Origin: Acidobacteriota bacterium
GTDB lineage: Bacteria; Acidobacteriota; Terriglobia; Acidiferrales; UBA7541
DNA length: 64,000 bases
Assembly (NCBI GenBank): GCA_003225295.1
Contig: QHYZ01000059.1
Coordinates: forward strand, 52,507-116,506
Reading direction: 5' to 3'
Shown: positions 19,801 to 29,900 of the stretch, in pieces
Layout of the letters: every line of letters begins with the position of its first letter
How positions within the stretch are numbered: position 1 is the first letter of the stretch
The notes under the pieces: generated by a model
The model's database searches: none
Seen by the model: only the letters and a program-made list of their open reading frames with translations
What the model was told of the DNA's origin: nothing
Translations under genes and position numbers: made by a program

Positions 19801-20514
19801 AACGGCTTGCAATTCCTGTTAACGTACACCAATCAGAAGTCGATCGACGACTCTTCAGTGGGAGGCGGCGGTCTTACTTGGCTCGGCGGTTCGCTGAACA
19901 ACGTTCTTCAGGATCCGAATAATCGCAAACTGGACCGATCCTTGTCGCAGTTCGACATTTCTCAAATCCTGCAATTTAGCTATGTGTACCAGCTCCCCGT
20001 CGGGCGCGGCAAGCGTTTCGGCCAAAAGATGAGCCCCGTACTGAACGCGTTCATCGGCGGATGGCAGACGAATGGCATCTGGCGCTTTGACACCGGTCAA
20101 CCAATCATTCTCAGCTTGTCCGGCGGGCAGAGCATCCCGACCTACGGACCGCAACGCCCCAACTTGACCGGCACGTTGAAGAGGGCGAGTGGCCTCAACC
20201 TGGATCAGTACTTTGCCAACCCCGAGGTGGCCGTCGTGCCCGATCCTTACACGATCGGCAACGCACCTAAAGTCCTGCCGAACCTGCGCATGCCCGGTAC
20301 TAGAACGGGGGCGCTGTCTCTTTTCAAGGAATTCAGCCTTGCAGCAATGCGGGAAGGCGCGCGACTAGAATTTCGCGCCGAGGCGTACAACGCCATGAAC
20401 CACCCGCAGTTCTCCGGGCCGAACGCGACTCTGAATACGGACAACTTCGGCAAAATCACCTCTCAGGCCAACTCGCCGAGGCAGGTGCAACTGGCGCTGA
20501 AACTGTACTGGTGA
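16852..20514 (+). CDS. TonB-dependent receptor with N-terminal carboxypeptidase-regulatory-like domain (Oar-like)
   Basis: 1220 residues from ATG 16852, which follows a GGGGGTG ribosome site; the frame is open from 16816. Signal peptide to about residue 32 (A-H-A-Q). Residues 33-120 are a CarboxypepD_reg-like beta-sandwich (G-S-I-S-G-V-V-Q-D-P-S-G-G, later G-H-Y-A-L-R-A-L). The plug follows (N-D-L-P-L-V-G-R-S-V and V-Q-E-F-K-V-Q), then a 22-strand-type outer-membrane barrel ending in an aromatic residue (L-K-L-Y-W). This is the large receptor class expanded in Acidobacteriota, thought to import oligosaccharides or other polymers. No SusD-like partner is present. The TPR gene starts 13 bases downstream. 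Confidence 0.92.
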   Translation: MMYFRNEPTVRAGIRPLACLLCLCLPFLFVGPAHAQVYTGSISGVVQDPSGGVVPNAPVVVTDVDKGLKYATTTDSSGHYALRALPPSTYSVRVEATGFRPEVQNGIVIAVNQNLTLNVSLQVGTTRDVVEVTAQPPALATEDAVTGQNLNRTFINDLPLVGRSVFDLALLAPGINQPAGNTFGANTMANNWISDGSRNAQADILIDGVSTVGVEQNTAIVNPLYTPSVDAVQEFKVQQSNFSAEVGFSGATVVNVVTRSGTNDFHGSVYEFLRNDKLNANNFFNNAAGIKIAPVRWNEFGFTIGGPIRKNRTFFFFDYEGSRASTSVTKNAGVPSALERTGDFGELCGYQGGTFDANGLCSAEDGQIWDPYTGVYDPNAGGPVRQNFIPFNNLATYTSPGNPKLASIHAIPSGPGNIIDPVAFKMMQLFPLPNLSVGTGAYDRLNNWIGTGADKNRNDQIDVKIDHRFTDATMLSAKFSYGAGYTKPANLFGNVGDAYSSGLSDGGPKLLAINVTHTFSPTTLLTVSLGLTRAFSFDHGGSAADFPKFDPVKDLGLPSYIEDAGIVAAPSISVYGGYSSEGGNNSIGTQAWTYLKYAQETHHLIGTLNRATGRHELKLGAEGRLRRINIFFPGVPAGTYSFDYNTTSQQPWSGGGDAMAGLMIGAGGPGNWGTYEIDYAAATQNWNIGSFVQDNWRVTPKLTLNVGMRYDLDLPRTERSNRISWLDLNSPSPLQVPGMPNLKGGLHYADKDHRAPYDNNYNGWGPRFGFAYQVRSHTVLRGGYGIYYSQNKGAAAGTGISDQGFVEQTNWLNTYQNDGATPWSFLSDPFPGGPRPPTGASLGLLTDVGFAIAGPIPKRNARPYEQTWSFGIQHLLPGDVLLDTTYVGKKGTHLYFGNAGNLDFLTSAQAAAFVNDPGFYNEFVSNPFAGIITDPSSGLSAPTVQRWQLILPYPQFTGVTATDPPWANSSYHAFQLRAEKRISNGLQFLLTYTNQKSIDDSSVGGGGLTWLGGSLNNVLQDPNNRKLDRSLSQFDISQILQFSYVYQLPVGRGKRFGQKMSPVLNAFIGGWQTNGIWRFDTGQPIILSLSGGQSIPTYGPQRPNLTGTLKRASGLNLDQYFANPEVAVVPDPYTIGNAPKVLPNLRMPGTRTGALSLFKEFSLAAMREGARLEFRAEAYNAMNHPQFSGPNATLNTDNFGKITSQANSPRQVQLALKLYW

Positions 20515-20527
20515 CCTAAGAGCCGCA

Positions 20528-23299
20528 GTGCCGGTCAGCAGTCGGGCGAGCCGTTTTAGGCTCGGCGCGCGGGGGTTTCCCTTTTACGTCGTGAGAACAA
20601 GGTCCGTAAAGTTAGTGGTTATCGCCTTCTGCTTCAACTGGTGCACGGCGGGGCTTTCTGCCTTGCTGCAAACCGAATCTCGCGATGCGTACGCTGAAGC
20701 TGCCTCCGCATTCGAGCAGGGACAACTGGATCAAGCTGAGGAGAAGCTGCGGGGCGCCATCGCTGTCGACCCGAACAGGCCAGACCTGCTGGGTCTGCTC
20801 GGTCTTGTTCTGGACGCGAAGAAGGAATACCTACAGGCAGAGCCATTCCACCAGCGCGCACTGAAGCTCGCGCCGCGTTCCGCGGGGTTATGGAACAACT
20901 TCGGTAATCACCACCTGGAACGCGGTAATGACCAGCAGGCCCGGGAAGCATTTGAGCAGGTTTTGGCCATCGACCCGGGACACGCAAACGCTAACCTGCA
21001 ACTCGCCCGAATCGCACTCTCGCAGAATCACGGCGGCCAGGCATTGCGTTATCTGTCAAATTTGAAGGCGTCGGATCAGAGCGACCCCGCAGTCCAGCTC
21101 CTACGTGCGCGTTGCCTGCATTCGGCCGGACAGCCTGATGCGGCCATGGCCATTGTTGAGCAGCTCGAGCGAGAAGGGGCTGGAGACGCCCGCCTGGCCT
21201 TTTCATTGGGTGGAACATTAGCAGAGTGGGGTCGGTACGATAGAGCGGAGGCAGCATTTTCCAGGGCCCTCGAGACAGATCCTGGTAACGTCGACATCCT
21301 TCACAACGTGGGTCTGGCGGCGCTGCGTGCCGGTCACCTGGACCGCGCGCAAAGAGTGTTCGAAATTGCGGTGCGACAAACGCCCGACGATGCCGAGTCG
21401 ATCTTTAATCTCGGCCAAGTACATGCCGCCAAGGGCGAAAGCGGAACCGCGCTCGTTCTGTTGGCGAAGGCTCGGGGGCTAGCTCCTGGTAGAGCGGATA
21501 TTGTCGTTTACCTGGCGAGGATGTACGCGGAGGCGGGTTTTTTCAGCGGCGCAGCGGATGCTTACGAAGAATATTTGAAACTGAAACCTGACGATCATAC
21601 CGGACGGCGCGAGCGGGGATTTACATACTGCCGCCTGGGCAGGACAAAGACGGGACTCCCCGATTTAAATTGGTACGTCAAACAACACTCAAACGATCCG
21701 GTCGGCTACTTCGAGTTAGGATTGTGCGAAACACTGGGCGATACGAGCCAGGCGCTGCGACATCTTGACGAAGCGCTGAGCTTGAAACCGGATTTCACAA
21801 TGGCGCGGCACGCGCGCGGGTGGCTACTGCAGCGGGAAGGAAAGTCAGCCGAAGCGCTGCCCGACCTGAAAACCGTAGTTGAGCGCGAGCCGAAGAACGC
21901 GATGGCACTGCTGCAGCTAGGCCGGACTTACCTGGATTTGGGACAGCCGGATAAGGCTGTCGAATTTCTCAGGCGAGCACGAGAAGTGGCACCCCAAAAC
22001 AAGGGCGTGCTCACCCAACTCCATCGAGCACTGCGAAGCTTGGGGCAGAATGAAGACGCCGCGGCCGTTCTCGAGCAATTCAAAACGGCGGAGCCCGACC
22101 GTGCTCCTTTGAAAGCGTCGGCGCAAATCTTTGATTACCTGGGCCTGGACCCTTCAGAACAGCGAAAACGCTTTCGGCATAACCTGGCGAATGCACTGGC
22201 AGCCAGTCCGTCTGATCCAGAATTGAAAGTCCAAATGGCAGCCCTGCTCCTCCAGGACGGCAAGACCGAGGAGGCGCTAGCAGCCTTTCGGGAAACTCTG
22301 GCGCTGTCGCCGGGAACCAGAGTACTAAATGACGGTGCCATGGCGCTGGTGGAATATAAGCAGTACGTCTTGGCCCGGGAGTTTCTGATTCGTCTCGTGG
22401 CCACAGATCCTTCCATCGACAATCGACTTGAACTCGCCGTGGCCACTTTTCATGCGGCTGGCCCGGAGGCCAGCTTGGCGGAGATCGAGAATATCTCGGC
22501 GGCAGATCGCGACGGCGACGTCTATCTTCTAAAGGCTCAAGTCCTCGATGCGTTGGGACGATTCGAGGACTCCGTGAAGACTCTGAACGCGGGTTTTCGC
22601 ATGGAGCCTAAGCGGGCTGATTTGTACTTCTGGGCGACGCTGTTCTTGCTCAAACACAACAAGGATCAACAGGCATTGGAATTGCTGGAACAGGCCACGA
22701 AAATCGTCCCGGATGACGCCGACCTTCTGCTGACCAAAGCCGTAGTTCTGGAGTTAGTTAGAAAGACGGACCAGGCGGACGAGCTCCTAAAAGGCATTCA
22801 GTTGCGACGACCGGAATGGGGCCGGAGTTATCTGATTCGAGGCATCCTCCAGGCCACGCACCGAAAACCGGAAGAGGCTTTGCAATCTCTCCGGACGGCG
22901 ATCGCCCTGGGAGAAAGAACCCCGAGCGCGTACTACTATTTGGCGGATGTGACCCGGATGACGAGATCGCAAGATAGGGAGGGGGTCTGGCAGGCTATCA
23001 CCGAAGCTCTCCGGCTCGATCCGAAGGATGCTTCGTCACATGCTCTGGCGGGGAAGATAGCTCTTGAAGAGGAAAATCCCGCCAAAGCCTCCGAGCAACT
23101 ACAAGAGGCCATCCGATTGAGGCCGGACTTCGCCGAAGCTCATTATTCGCTGAGTATCGCTTACCGGAAGCTAGGGCACGCGAAAGAGGCCGCGGCGGAA
23201 ATGGACATCTTCCGCCGTATCCGCGAGCAAAGCCCGGACTCGGAAGACGACACTGCTGGCATCCGGCAGATGTTGTTCGCGGGCGAGAGTCCCCGTTGA
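20528..23299 (+). CDS. Tetratricopeptide repeat protein, exported
   Basis: 923 residues if it starts at GTG 20528, 13 bases after the receptor stop; a second GTG at 20591 would start nearer the hydrophobic signal segment (K-L-V-V-I-A-F-C-F). The rest is almost all TPR helix pairs (A-x-x-x-F-E-x-x-L-x-x-D-P-x-x-A patterns every 34 residues from about 55 to 900), with no catalytic domain. It probably acts as a periplasmic scaffold beside the receptor. The 3' end overlaps the convergent CRTAC1 frame by 302 bases, but the tail here (E-M-D-I-F-R-R-I and on) looks natural. Confidence 0.85.
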   Translation: MPVSSRASRFRLGARGFPFYVVRTRSVKLVVIAFCFNWCTAGLSALLQTESRDAYAEAASAFEQGQLDQAEEKLRGAIAVDPNRPDLLGLLGLVLDAKKEYLQAEPFHQRALKLAPRSAGLWNNFGNHHLERGNDQQAREAFEQVLAIDPGHANANLQLARIALSQNHGGQALRYLSNLKASDQSDPAVQLLRARCLHSAGQPDAAMAIVEQLEREGAGDARLAFSLGGTLAEWGRYDRAEAAFSRALETDPGNVDILHNVGLAALRAGHLDRAQRVFEIAVRQTPDDAESIFNLGQVHAAKGESGTALVLLAKARGLAPGRADIVVYLARMYAEAGFFSGAADAYEEYLKLKPDDHTGRRERGFTYCRLGRTKTGLPDLNWYVKQHSNDPVGYFELGLCETLGDTSQALRHLDEALSLKPDFTMARHARGWLLQREGKSAEALPDLKTVVEREPKNAMALLQLGRTYLDLGQPDKAVEFLRRAREVAPQNKGVLTQLHRALRSLGQNEDAAAVLEQFKTAEPDRAPLKASAQIFDYLGLDPSEQRKRFRHNLANALAASPSDPELKVQMAALLLQDGKTEEALAAFRETLALSPGTRVLNDGAMALVEYKQYVLAREFLIRLVATDPSIDNRLELAVATFHAAGPEASLAEIENISAADRDGDVYLLKAQVLDALGRFEDSVKTLNAGFRMEPKRADLYFWATLFLLKHNKDQQALELLEQATKIVPDDADLLLTKAVVLELVRKTDQADELLKGIQLRRPEWGRSYLIRGILQATHRKPEEALQSLRTAIALGERTPSAYYYLADVTRMTRSQDREGVWQAITEALRLDPKDASSHALAGKIALEEENPAKASEQLQEAIRLRPDFAEAHYSLSIAYRKLGHAKEAAAEMDIFRRIREQSPDSEDDTAGIRQMLFAGESPR

Positions 23300-25157
23300 C
23301 ACGCTTCTTAGGCCTCGCAGTCGCTGCACATTCCATCCTTTTCGCTTCTTTAAGGTTTCCGTTGTCCCCGGCTGTCGTATGCGCGCCGAGCAGGGCGCCT
23401 ATGGTCCTCTCGCGCGGTGCTTGGTTACTACGGGGCTCAACAATTTTGTAATATCGCTTTAGTCTTGGCATGGACAGCCGCTGTAGCGTTCCGCTGGGCC
23501 AGCGGATTTCGGCGCTGATAGTCGTCACGGTAGAATTACCCGGTAATCCAATAACCACGCGCTTGTCATGGGATGAGAGATAGCTCGCACCGCCGGTAAT
23601 CCAACGAACTAGTTTGCGCTCTCCGATCTCGACGGTAATCTTCGCGCCGATCGCATCGCGGTTGCTTTCGGTTCCCTGAAGTTCAAAGCCAATCCAGGAG
23701 TGTTTCTGTCCGACGTTATTGTGCAGAAGCACGGGCTTCCCATCGAGGCGCGTGAAGATTGCATCGATGCCGCCATCGTTATCGAAATCGCCGACGGCGA
23801 GGCCGCGGGCGCGATAACCCGAGTGGAATACCGAGCCAGCTTGGTCCCGCATGTTGCGGAAAACACGGTTCCCGTCATTGCGGAGAAGGAGCGGAGGCTC
23901 TTCGTACTTCACGTCCCCGCGCGTGGTCTCAACCACCTGGTTGATGTGCCCATTCACAATCAGCAAATCCAGATTTCCGTCGTTATCGTAATCGATAAAG
24001 TGCGTTCCCCAACCGACATAAGATTTTGTATACGCCGCCAACCGCGAGGCCACGCTCTGGTCAGTGTACAAGAGGGAAGAACTGCTGATGAACAGAGAGT
24101 GATATTCGTCGTTGAAATTCGTAACTGCGAAGTCGGGCTTACCGTCTCCGTTGATATCCCCAGCGTCGACTCCCATACCCGCCTTCGCCACACCGTGGGC
24201 GTCATAGGCCACCTCGGCGTTGACTGCGGAATCTATAAACGTGCCATCTCCTTTGTTGAGCAGAAGCAGATTCGGCGAGGCATCGCGGGCCACGAAGAGA
24301 TCGGGCCAGTCATCATCATTCACATCGATACTGACCACCCCGAGGGCGCGGCCGACCAGTGCCGCGAGCCCGCTTTTCGCGCTCACGTCGGTGAACGTAC
24401 CGTCGCCGTTGTTGTGATAAAGGGTCAGCGGCATTCCCGGGTAAGCCTTCTGCTCACAGTAAGTGCGCCGGCCGTTGAGTTCGCACTTCTTGATGTCGTC
24501 GAACGAAAAGTGGGCATAGTTCGTTACGACGAGATCCAAATATCCGTCGCGGTCAAAATCAAACCACGCCGCACTTGCCGCCCACCTCCCGGCATTCCTA
24601 ACTTGTGCGCGATCGGTGATGTCCGTGAAGGTTCCGTCACCATTGTTATGGAAGAGGGCGCTTACAGGGAAACCGGTTACGTACAGATCAGGGAAGCCAT
24701 CGTTGTCAAAATCTGCCACAGCAACCCCCATTCCATAGAACTCGAGGCGATCAACTCCGGCCTTTGCCGAGACGTCTTCGAATTCCCCATTTCCGATATT
24801 CCGATAAAGGGCGTTGCGAACCGGAAACGAACTCTTCCCGCGAGGCGTTTCGCCGCCGTTAACAAAAAAGAGATCTTGAAAACCGTCACCATCGAAGTCC
24901 AGAAACGCCACACCACCCCCCATCGTTTCAATCAGAAAGCGGTCTGGTGATTCCCCGCTGAAGTGGTGCCACGAAATACGAGCTTGTTCCGTGACGTCGG
25001 TAAAAATTTCCTTCGGCGGCTGAGACGGCGAATGCTGGTAAGCAGCCAGAGAACCAAACAAAACGAATCCCGCAACAGAAAGAAGAAGAATGTGACGCCG
25101 GGCGCACTCGCACGTGCTATAGGTCGCATAGCGCAATGAGTGGGTCGGCGGGCTCAC
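22998..25157 (-). CDS. CRTAC1-family protein (FG-GAP/VCBS repeats plus ASPIC/UnbV domain)
   Basis: 719 codons from GTG 25157, which overlaps the stop of the upstream TPR gene (TAGTG), so translation is probably coupled. A signal-anchor (H-I-L-L-L-S-V-A-G-F-V-L-F-G) is near residue 28. Seven FG-GAP-type calcium-binding repeats follow (D-F-D-G-D-G-F-Q-D-L-F and similar), then an ASPIC/UnbV domain (I-G-A-K-I-T-V and R-W-P-S-G) ending about residue 570. The last 130 or so residues are Arg/Pro-rich, unlike the family, and run antisense through the end of the convergent TPR gene. The natural stop was probably lost near 23400-23440 by mutation or indel. Role: extracellular or periplasmic beta-propeller binding protein. 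Confidence 0.82.
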   Translation of the reverse strand: MSPPTHSLRYATYSTCECARRHILLLSVAGFVLFGSLAAYQHSPSQPPKEIFTDVTEQARISWHHFSGESPDRFLIETMGGGVAFLDFDGDGFQDLFFVNGGETPRGKSSFPVRNALYRNIGNGEFEDVSAKAGVDRLEFYGMGVAVADFDNDGFPDLYVTGFPVSALFHNNGDGTFTDITDRAQVRNAGRWAASAAWFDFDRDGYLDLVVTNYAHFSFDDIKKCELNGRRTYCEQKAYPGMPLTLYHNNGDGTFTDVSAKSGLAALVGRALGVVSIDVNDDDWPDLFVARDASPNLLLLNKGDGTFIDSAVNAEVAYDAHGVAKAGMGVDAGDINGDGKPDFAVTNFNDEYHSLFISSSSLLYTDQSVASRLAAYTKSYVGWGTHFIDYDNDGNLDLLIVNGHINQVVETTRGDVKYEEPPLLLRNDGNRVFRNMRDQAGSVFHSGYRARGLAVGDFDNDGGIDAIFTRLDGKPVLLHNNVGQKHSWIGFELQGTESNRDAIGAKITVEIGERKLVRWITGGASYLSSHDKRVVIGLPGNSTVTTISAEIRWPSGTLQRLSMPRLKRYYKIVEPRSNQAPRERTIGALLGAHTTAGDNGNLKEAKRMECAATARPKKRVNGDSRPRTTSAGCQQCRLPSPGFARGYGGRCPFPPRPLSRALASGKRYSANNELRRSPASIGWPLVVARRLWRDFPLQELSSPPEHVTKHPSDRAGELR

Positions 25158-26734
25158 TATTCTTTCAATTTGTCGAAAAGAGTTGCTTCCTTTGCGGCCT
25201 CATCATTTCGGCCCAGCCGTCGATACGCACGTGATAATGCAAAGTGTGTCTTGGCGCTTGATGGATCCAGTTTTGCAGCTTTTTTCAGGTGAAGCAACGC
25301 GCCAGCGGCTTGACCGCGACCGAGAGCAAGCGCTCCAAGCTCGTAATGTGCTTCAGCAAGCCTGTTGTCATGCGCGATGGCAGAATTAAACAGTTGTTCA
25401 GCTCTGAGTTCAGCACTTTTGACACCGGTTTCAGCCTCTTTCAACAATACCTGCCCTAATTCAAGTTCAAAGCGCGATTTCTCCGGAAACCGCGCGATGG
25501 CTTGATCAAGAGTTGTTTTCGCGCGATCCGTCATCCCTGCATTAGCCTGCGCTCTCGCAAGTCCAATCATGGCGTCCGCGTTTCTGGGTTCGAGTTGAAC
25601 GGCGCGATTGAAGGACCCCAGCGCGTCCGTGAAGTCGCTGGCAGCGAGTTCAATCGATCCTTTTGAGACGAATACGCGAGAAGAATCTGGAAACGCTGTG
25701 GTCATCCGCTGTGCTAGCTCCATAGCCGCAGAAATCTGTTTTCGAGCGATAAGGATGCCCGCTAGATCCAAATAGCTTGCTTCGTTTTCGGGATCGAGCT
25801 GGATGGCATCTTGAAGAACGTGGATGGCTTCCTCGTCCTGCTTCTGCGCCCGAAAGCACGATGCCAGCAAACGATCTACTTCACTCGTCTTGTGACCATC
25901 ATCTAAGAGCTGCTGCAGAATGTGGCTGCTCTCCGCGAACCTCTGCGCGTGAAATTTCACCAGGGCAAGCCGGTATTGCAGGTCGGTCTGATCAGAATAA
26001 TGCGTCGCAACGGAAGACAAGAGCGTCTCGGCTGTTTGATAGTCCTGCATCTCGTCGGCGATCTGTGCTCCAAGTAACACGGCCTGAACTCCGGCCGCCT
26101 GGTTATGTAGTTCATTGAGCCAGGCTCGCGCTTTCGCTGTTTCACCGATGTGATAGTAGGACCTCGCAAGCGCCGCGATCGATTCCGGTTGCGCGCGCAC
26201 CAAGGTGGGTACAGACGCTAGCGTTTTGGCGGCCGTGCCATAGTCTCTGGTGTTTTCCGAGACCATGCCAAGGAGCAATAGCGCCTGAGGGTCGCCCGGA
26301 TTGGCATGGAGAAGGATTCGGAGATTTTGCCGAGCCTCCGCGTAACGATGCAACTGCCAAAGATTAGCACCAAGATATCGTCGAGCCGCGACGTCGTGTG
26401 GATCGATTTTCAGCGCTCTCTGGAAATACGATGTTGACTCATCAAATTTCTTTTCCATTGCTAGAACCGTGGCAAGATCGCGGAGGAATTCCGCGTTGCC
26501 CGGCGCTAAAGCCACGGCCTTTCGAAGCTCGCTGTCGGCTGAGGTAAGATTCCCCGCCCGGGCGAACTGCATCCCTTCTTCTGCATGCGCATCAGCGCGG
26601 TTACCTTGTGTCGTATCCGAAACAAGCTGGCACATCGAAGTGGCAGGGCCAGCAGGAAAGAGAAACGCGGCTGCACACAGACCGAGACCGCCGGCGAACC
26701 AAGGCCTGAACGGGATTATCCTTGTGCTGCTCAT
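25157..26734 (-). CDS. Tetratricopeptide repeat protein, exported
   Basis: 525 residues from ATG 26734 (the open frame runs to 26839, but the signal peptide P-W-F-A-G-G-L-G-L-C-A-A-A-F-L-F begins just after this ATG). The mature part is a run of TPR units (A-x-S-Y-F-Q-R-A-L-K-I-D-P, A-I-Q-L-D-P-E-N, A-A-K-L-D-P-S-S-A-K), ending in A-Y-R-R-L-G-R-N-D-E-A. It resembles the TPR proteins often paired with CRTAC1 proteins in Acidobacteriota, and the TAGTG overlap with the CRTAC1 gene supports a functional pair. It is a likely periplasmic scaffold. Confidence 0.87.
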   Translation of the reverse strand: MSSTRIIPFRPWFAGGLGLCAAAFLFPAGPATSMCQLVSDTTQGNRADAHAEEGMQFARAGNLTSADSELRKAVALAPGNAEFLRDLATVLAMEKKFDESTSYFQRALKIDPHDVAARRYLGANLWQLHRYAEARQNLRILLHANPGDPQALLLLGMVSENTRDYGTAAKTLASVPTLVRAQPESIAALARSYYHIGETAKARAWLNELHNQAAGVQAVLLGAQIADEMQDYQTAETLLSSVATHYSDQTDLQYRLALVKFHAQRFAESSHILQQLLDDGHKTSEVDRLLASCFRAQKQDEEAIHVLQDAIQLDPENEASYLDLAGILIARKQISAAMELAQRMTTAFPDSSRVFVSKGSIELAASDFTDALGSFNRAVQLEPRNADAMIGLARAQANAGMTDRAKTTLDQAIARFPEKSRFELELGQVLLKEAETGVKSAELRAEQLFNSAIAHDNRLAEAHYELGALALGRGQAAGALLHLKKAAKLDPSSAKTHFALSRAYRRLGRNDEAAKEATLFDKLKE

Positions 26735-26933
26735 CCGTCTTCTTCCGTACCGGGGAAACGCGATGAATCCCGAGTTTACCCTGAGAAAGCGGTAGGCAAA
26801 AGCCGCTCGTGGCTCGCCCGGCTCTCTCCTTCTTGACATTTCGAGGCTTGCGCGTACATTCTTGCCGCTTCCACCGTTCCGACAGCAGCATATGAAGGAC
26901 CTGACTCTATATGGGACGCTGCCTCTAGATCGG

Positions 26934-26963
26934 TGCGTTCGTGAGTGTTGCGTTCGTGAGTGT
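26934..26963. repeat. Perfect 15-bp tandem duplication before the haem protein gene
   Basis: TGCGTTCGTGAGTGT occurs twice head to tail (26934-26948 and 26949-26963). The second copy supplies the GTG (26960) and TTG (26963) that can serve as start codons of the downstream gene. The unit length equals that of the duplication at 15332-15361, and both lie between divergent genes. Confidence 0.75.
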
Positions 26964-29900
26964 TGAAACCACAGGTAAGTGAAGTGTCGCTTCTTCCACT
27001 TTCACCATCACCTAGACGCGCTTGGCTGCTTGGCGCGCTTTCGGTGTTGACAATTGCCATCGTGGTAGTCGGTCTGCTTGTGCGGCCCCGCCGACCGAAC
27101 GGTCCGCCTTACAGTCCCCACGACGCTCTCCGCACGATCACCATTCACAGAGGCTTTCGCGTTGAGCCTTTTGTCGCCGAACCCATGATCAATAGTCCCG
27201 TGGCAATGGACTGGGACGAGAATGGGCGCATCTATGTGGCCGAAGATACCGGGTATCCGCTCGACACTCGACCGATAGGCCGCATTGTACTGCTCGAGGA
27301 CACCAACGGCGACGGATTGCCAGATCGGCGCACCGTCTTTGCGGACCACATCGTGATGCCGAATGGCGTGATGTGCTGGAAAGGAGGTGTACTGGTGACC
27401 GCCGCCCCGGACGTGTGGTTTTTTAAAGATACGACAGGAAGCGGCCATGCTGATGTCCGCGAAAAAATCCTTACCGGTTTCGCGTTTACAAATCCGCAGC
27501 ACATGGTTAACGGCCCGCTCTACGGTCCAGATAACTGGATTTACCTGGCCCATCAGGGGCCGGTTCACACCGTGGTATTCCAGGATGATTTTGGAGATCG
27601 CGGCAGTGATATTCGGTTTGCCGATGGGCAAGGACCGCAGCTAAAAATGGCACCGCGTAGCGTGCGCTTCAGACCAGAAACGCATCAGCTCGAGTTCTTG
27701 TCCAGTTGGTCGCAATATGGGCAGGCCTTTGACGAGTGGGGTCGCCACTTCGCCATCACCAATGACAGCAATGGACGGCACGACGTCATCGCTGCGCGCT
27801 ACTTGCAGCGGAATCCCGCTCTCTTATTGCCTACCGTCCAACAAGATGTTTCTACGGCCGACAACAACAACGTCTTTCCTATCACTCACAATCCACGATT
27901 CGAAATCCTGACGGATGTTGGCACGCTCACTTCCTCTTGCAGCATCACCCTCCCTTATCTGGGTGGCGCGTTTCCCTCTTCATTTGAACGCGTCGCCTGC
28001 CTGGCCGAATCTGCGCACAATTTGGTGCATTGCGATATGTGGTCAGATTTGGGCGCAACTTACAGCGCGCGGCGCCTCGAAGAGAAGGTCGAGTTCGTTG
28101 CCTCGACAGATGCTTGGTTCAGGCCCGTCAATATGTACATCGGACCTGACGGGGCTCTCTACCTCATCGATTATTATCGCAACACCATCGAGCACCCCGA
28201 GTGGATGGCTGCGGATACCTATCACGCCGGATATCTTTACAACGGACAGGATCGCGGTCGAATCTATCGAATAGTTCCGGATACACAGACGCCTCTGCCC
28301 TTGCCTAAGAAAATTCGACTCGACCAAGCGCCCGACGCCGAACTTGTCCAACAGTTGTCCAGCTCGAACATCTGGTGGCGCCGGACAGCCCAGCGCCTGC
28401 TCTTAGAACGCCGTCACACCGATGCAGTACCGTCTCTACGTCAACTCCTCGAGCAGAGTCCGTCTCCTCTGGGGCGCGTGCACGCTTTGTGGACGCTCGA
28501 TGGCTTGGAGAAACTTGACCCGAGCCTCGTCGCAAGGGCGCTTGATGATCCCGTTCCAGGTGTCCGCGAAAATGCAATTCGCCTGGCTGAGCCCTACTTG
28601 GCGAAAGCTCCCGAACTGGCCCGCAAGCTCACGCAGATGGCCGCCGACCCTGACCCCAAGGTTCGATTCCAACTCCTTTGCACTCTCGGTTTCCTTGACT
28701 CTCCTGAAGCCACCGCCGCCGAGAATAAACTCCTGGCCGATGGCGTGGAAGACCCCTGGATGCAGGTGGCCGCCTTAAGTGCGTCTCCCGGCCGCGCGCT
28801 GCCGTACTTTGAGCTGGCAGTTTCTCGCTTCGCCGACAGCGACACGAACGCGCGCCGTAATTTCTTTCACCAAGTGGGCGCTGTGGTCGGCGTCAAAGCG
28901 GACGCCAAAGAAATGCGACGGCTTCTGACAACCGTGGCAGATGGCTCTCCTCGTAATTCGGACTGGTGGGGAGGCGCAACGCTCGACGGCATGGCTGAGG
29001 GCGTTCGCGCAAAGGGTGCCGGTGCCAAAGCGAATCTGAAGGAAGACCGGGATCTCTTGTTAGGAATGTTCGAGCGGCGGCCGGGTCCCGTGGGGCACGC
29101 CGCGGTTCATCTGCTGGCCGTCCTCCGTCTTCCGAACGACGTCGCTGCCGCCCAAGCGCTAAGGCGCGCCGAAATGTTAGCCGCAAATCGCCAGGCCGAC
29201 GCCTCGGTGCGAGCCGACGCATTGGATCTGCTGGCACTCGCAGATTCTGATCGGGAGGCAGGTCTAGTGGAGAGCCTTCTCGATCCGCAAGAGCCTGACA
29301 TCGTGCAGATCGCAGCCGTGAGGGCGCTTAGCTCCGTCCGAGCTCAAAAAGTCGGCCCGTTGCTGCTTGCCAAGTGGAGTGGCATGAGCGCACCGGTGAG
29401 GGCGGAGGCGACGAATACGCTGCTCGGCGGAGGTTCAGATCGGGTCCTTCTGCTCCTTGAGGCGGTGAAGAACGGAGACGTCCAGACCTGGCAGCTTGAC
29501 CCGTACAAGCCGCGCCTTTTCATGGATCCTGATCCTGCCGTTCGTCAGTTAGCAAGGGCGCTCTTCGAGCAGAGTGCGGCCCAGCGCGAGCAAGTTCTGA
29601 AAGAATACCAGGCTGCCTTGAACATCCCCGGCGATGTGGCGCGAGGCAGAGAAACCTTCACGCGCGTCTGCTCGAAATGTCATGCGCTCGACGGCGTGGG
29701 CGTAGCCGTCGGACCCAACCTGGGGACGGTGCGAAATCATCCCGCATCGGAGCTATTGGTGGACATCATTCTGCCCAGCAAATCCATCGAACACGGTTAT
29801 GAGACCTATGTGGTTGAGGTGGCTTCCGGCGACCTGATGGATGGCATCATGAGCGCCCAGACTTCCGCAACCATCACGCTCAGGCAGGAGCGCGGGAGGG

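Noticed and set aside
23700..24950. 416-codon plus-strand frame inside the CRTAC1 gene
   Set aside because: Low-complexity Ile/Val/Arg pattern caused by repeats on the opposite strand; no start signal or motif.
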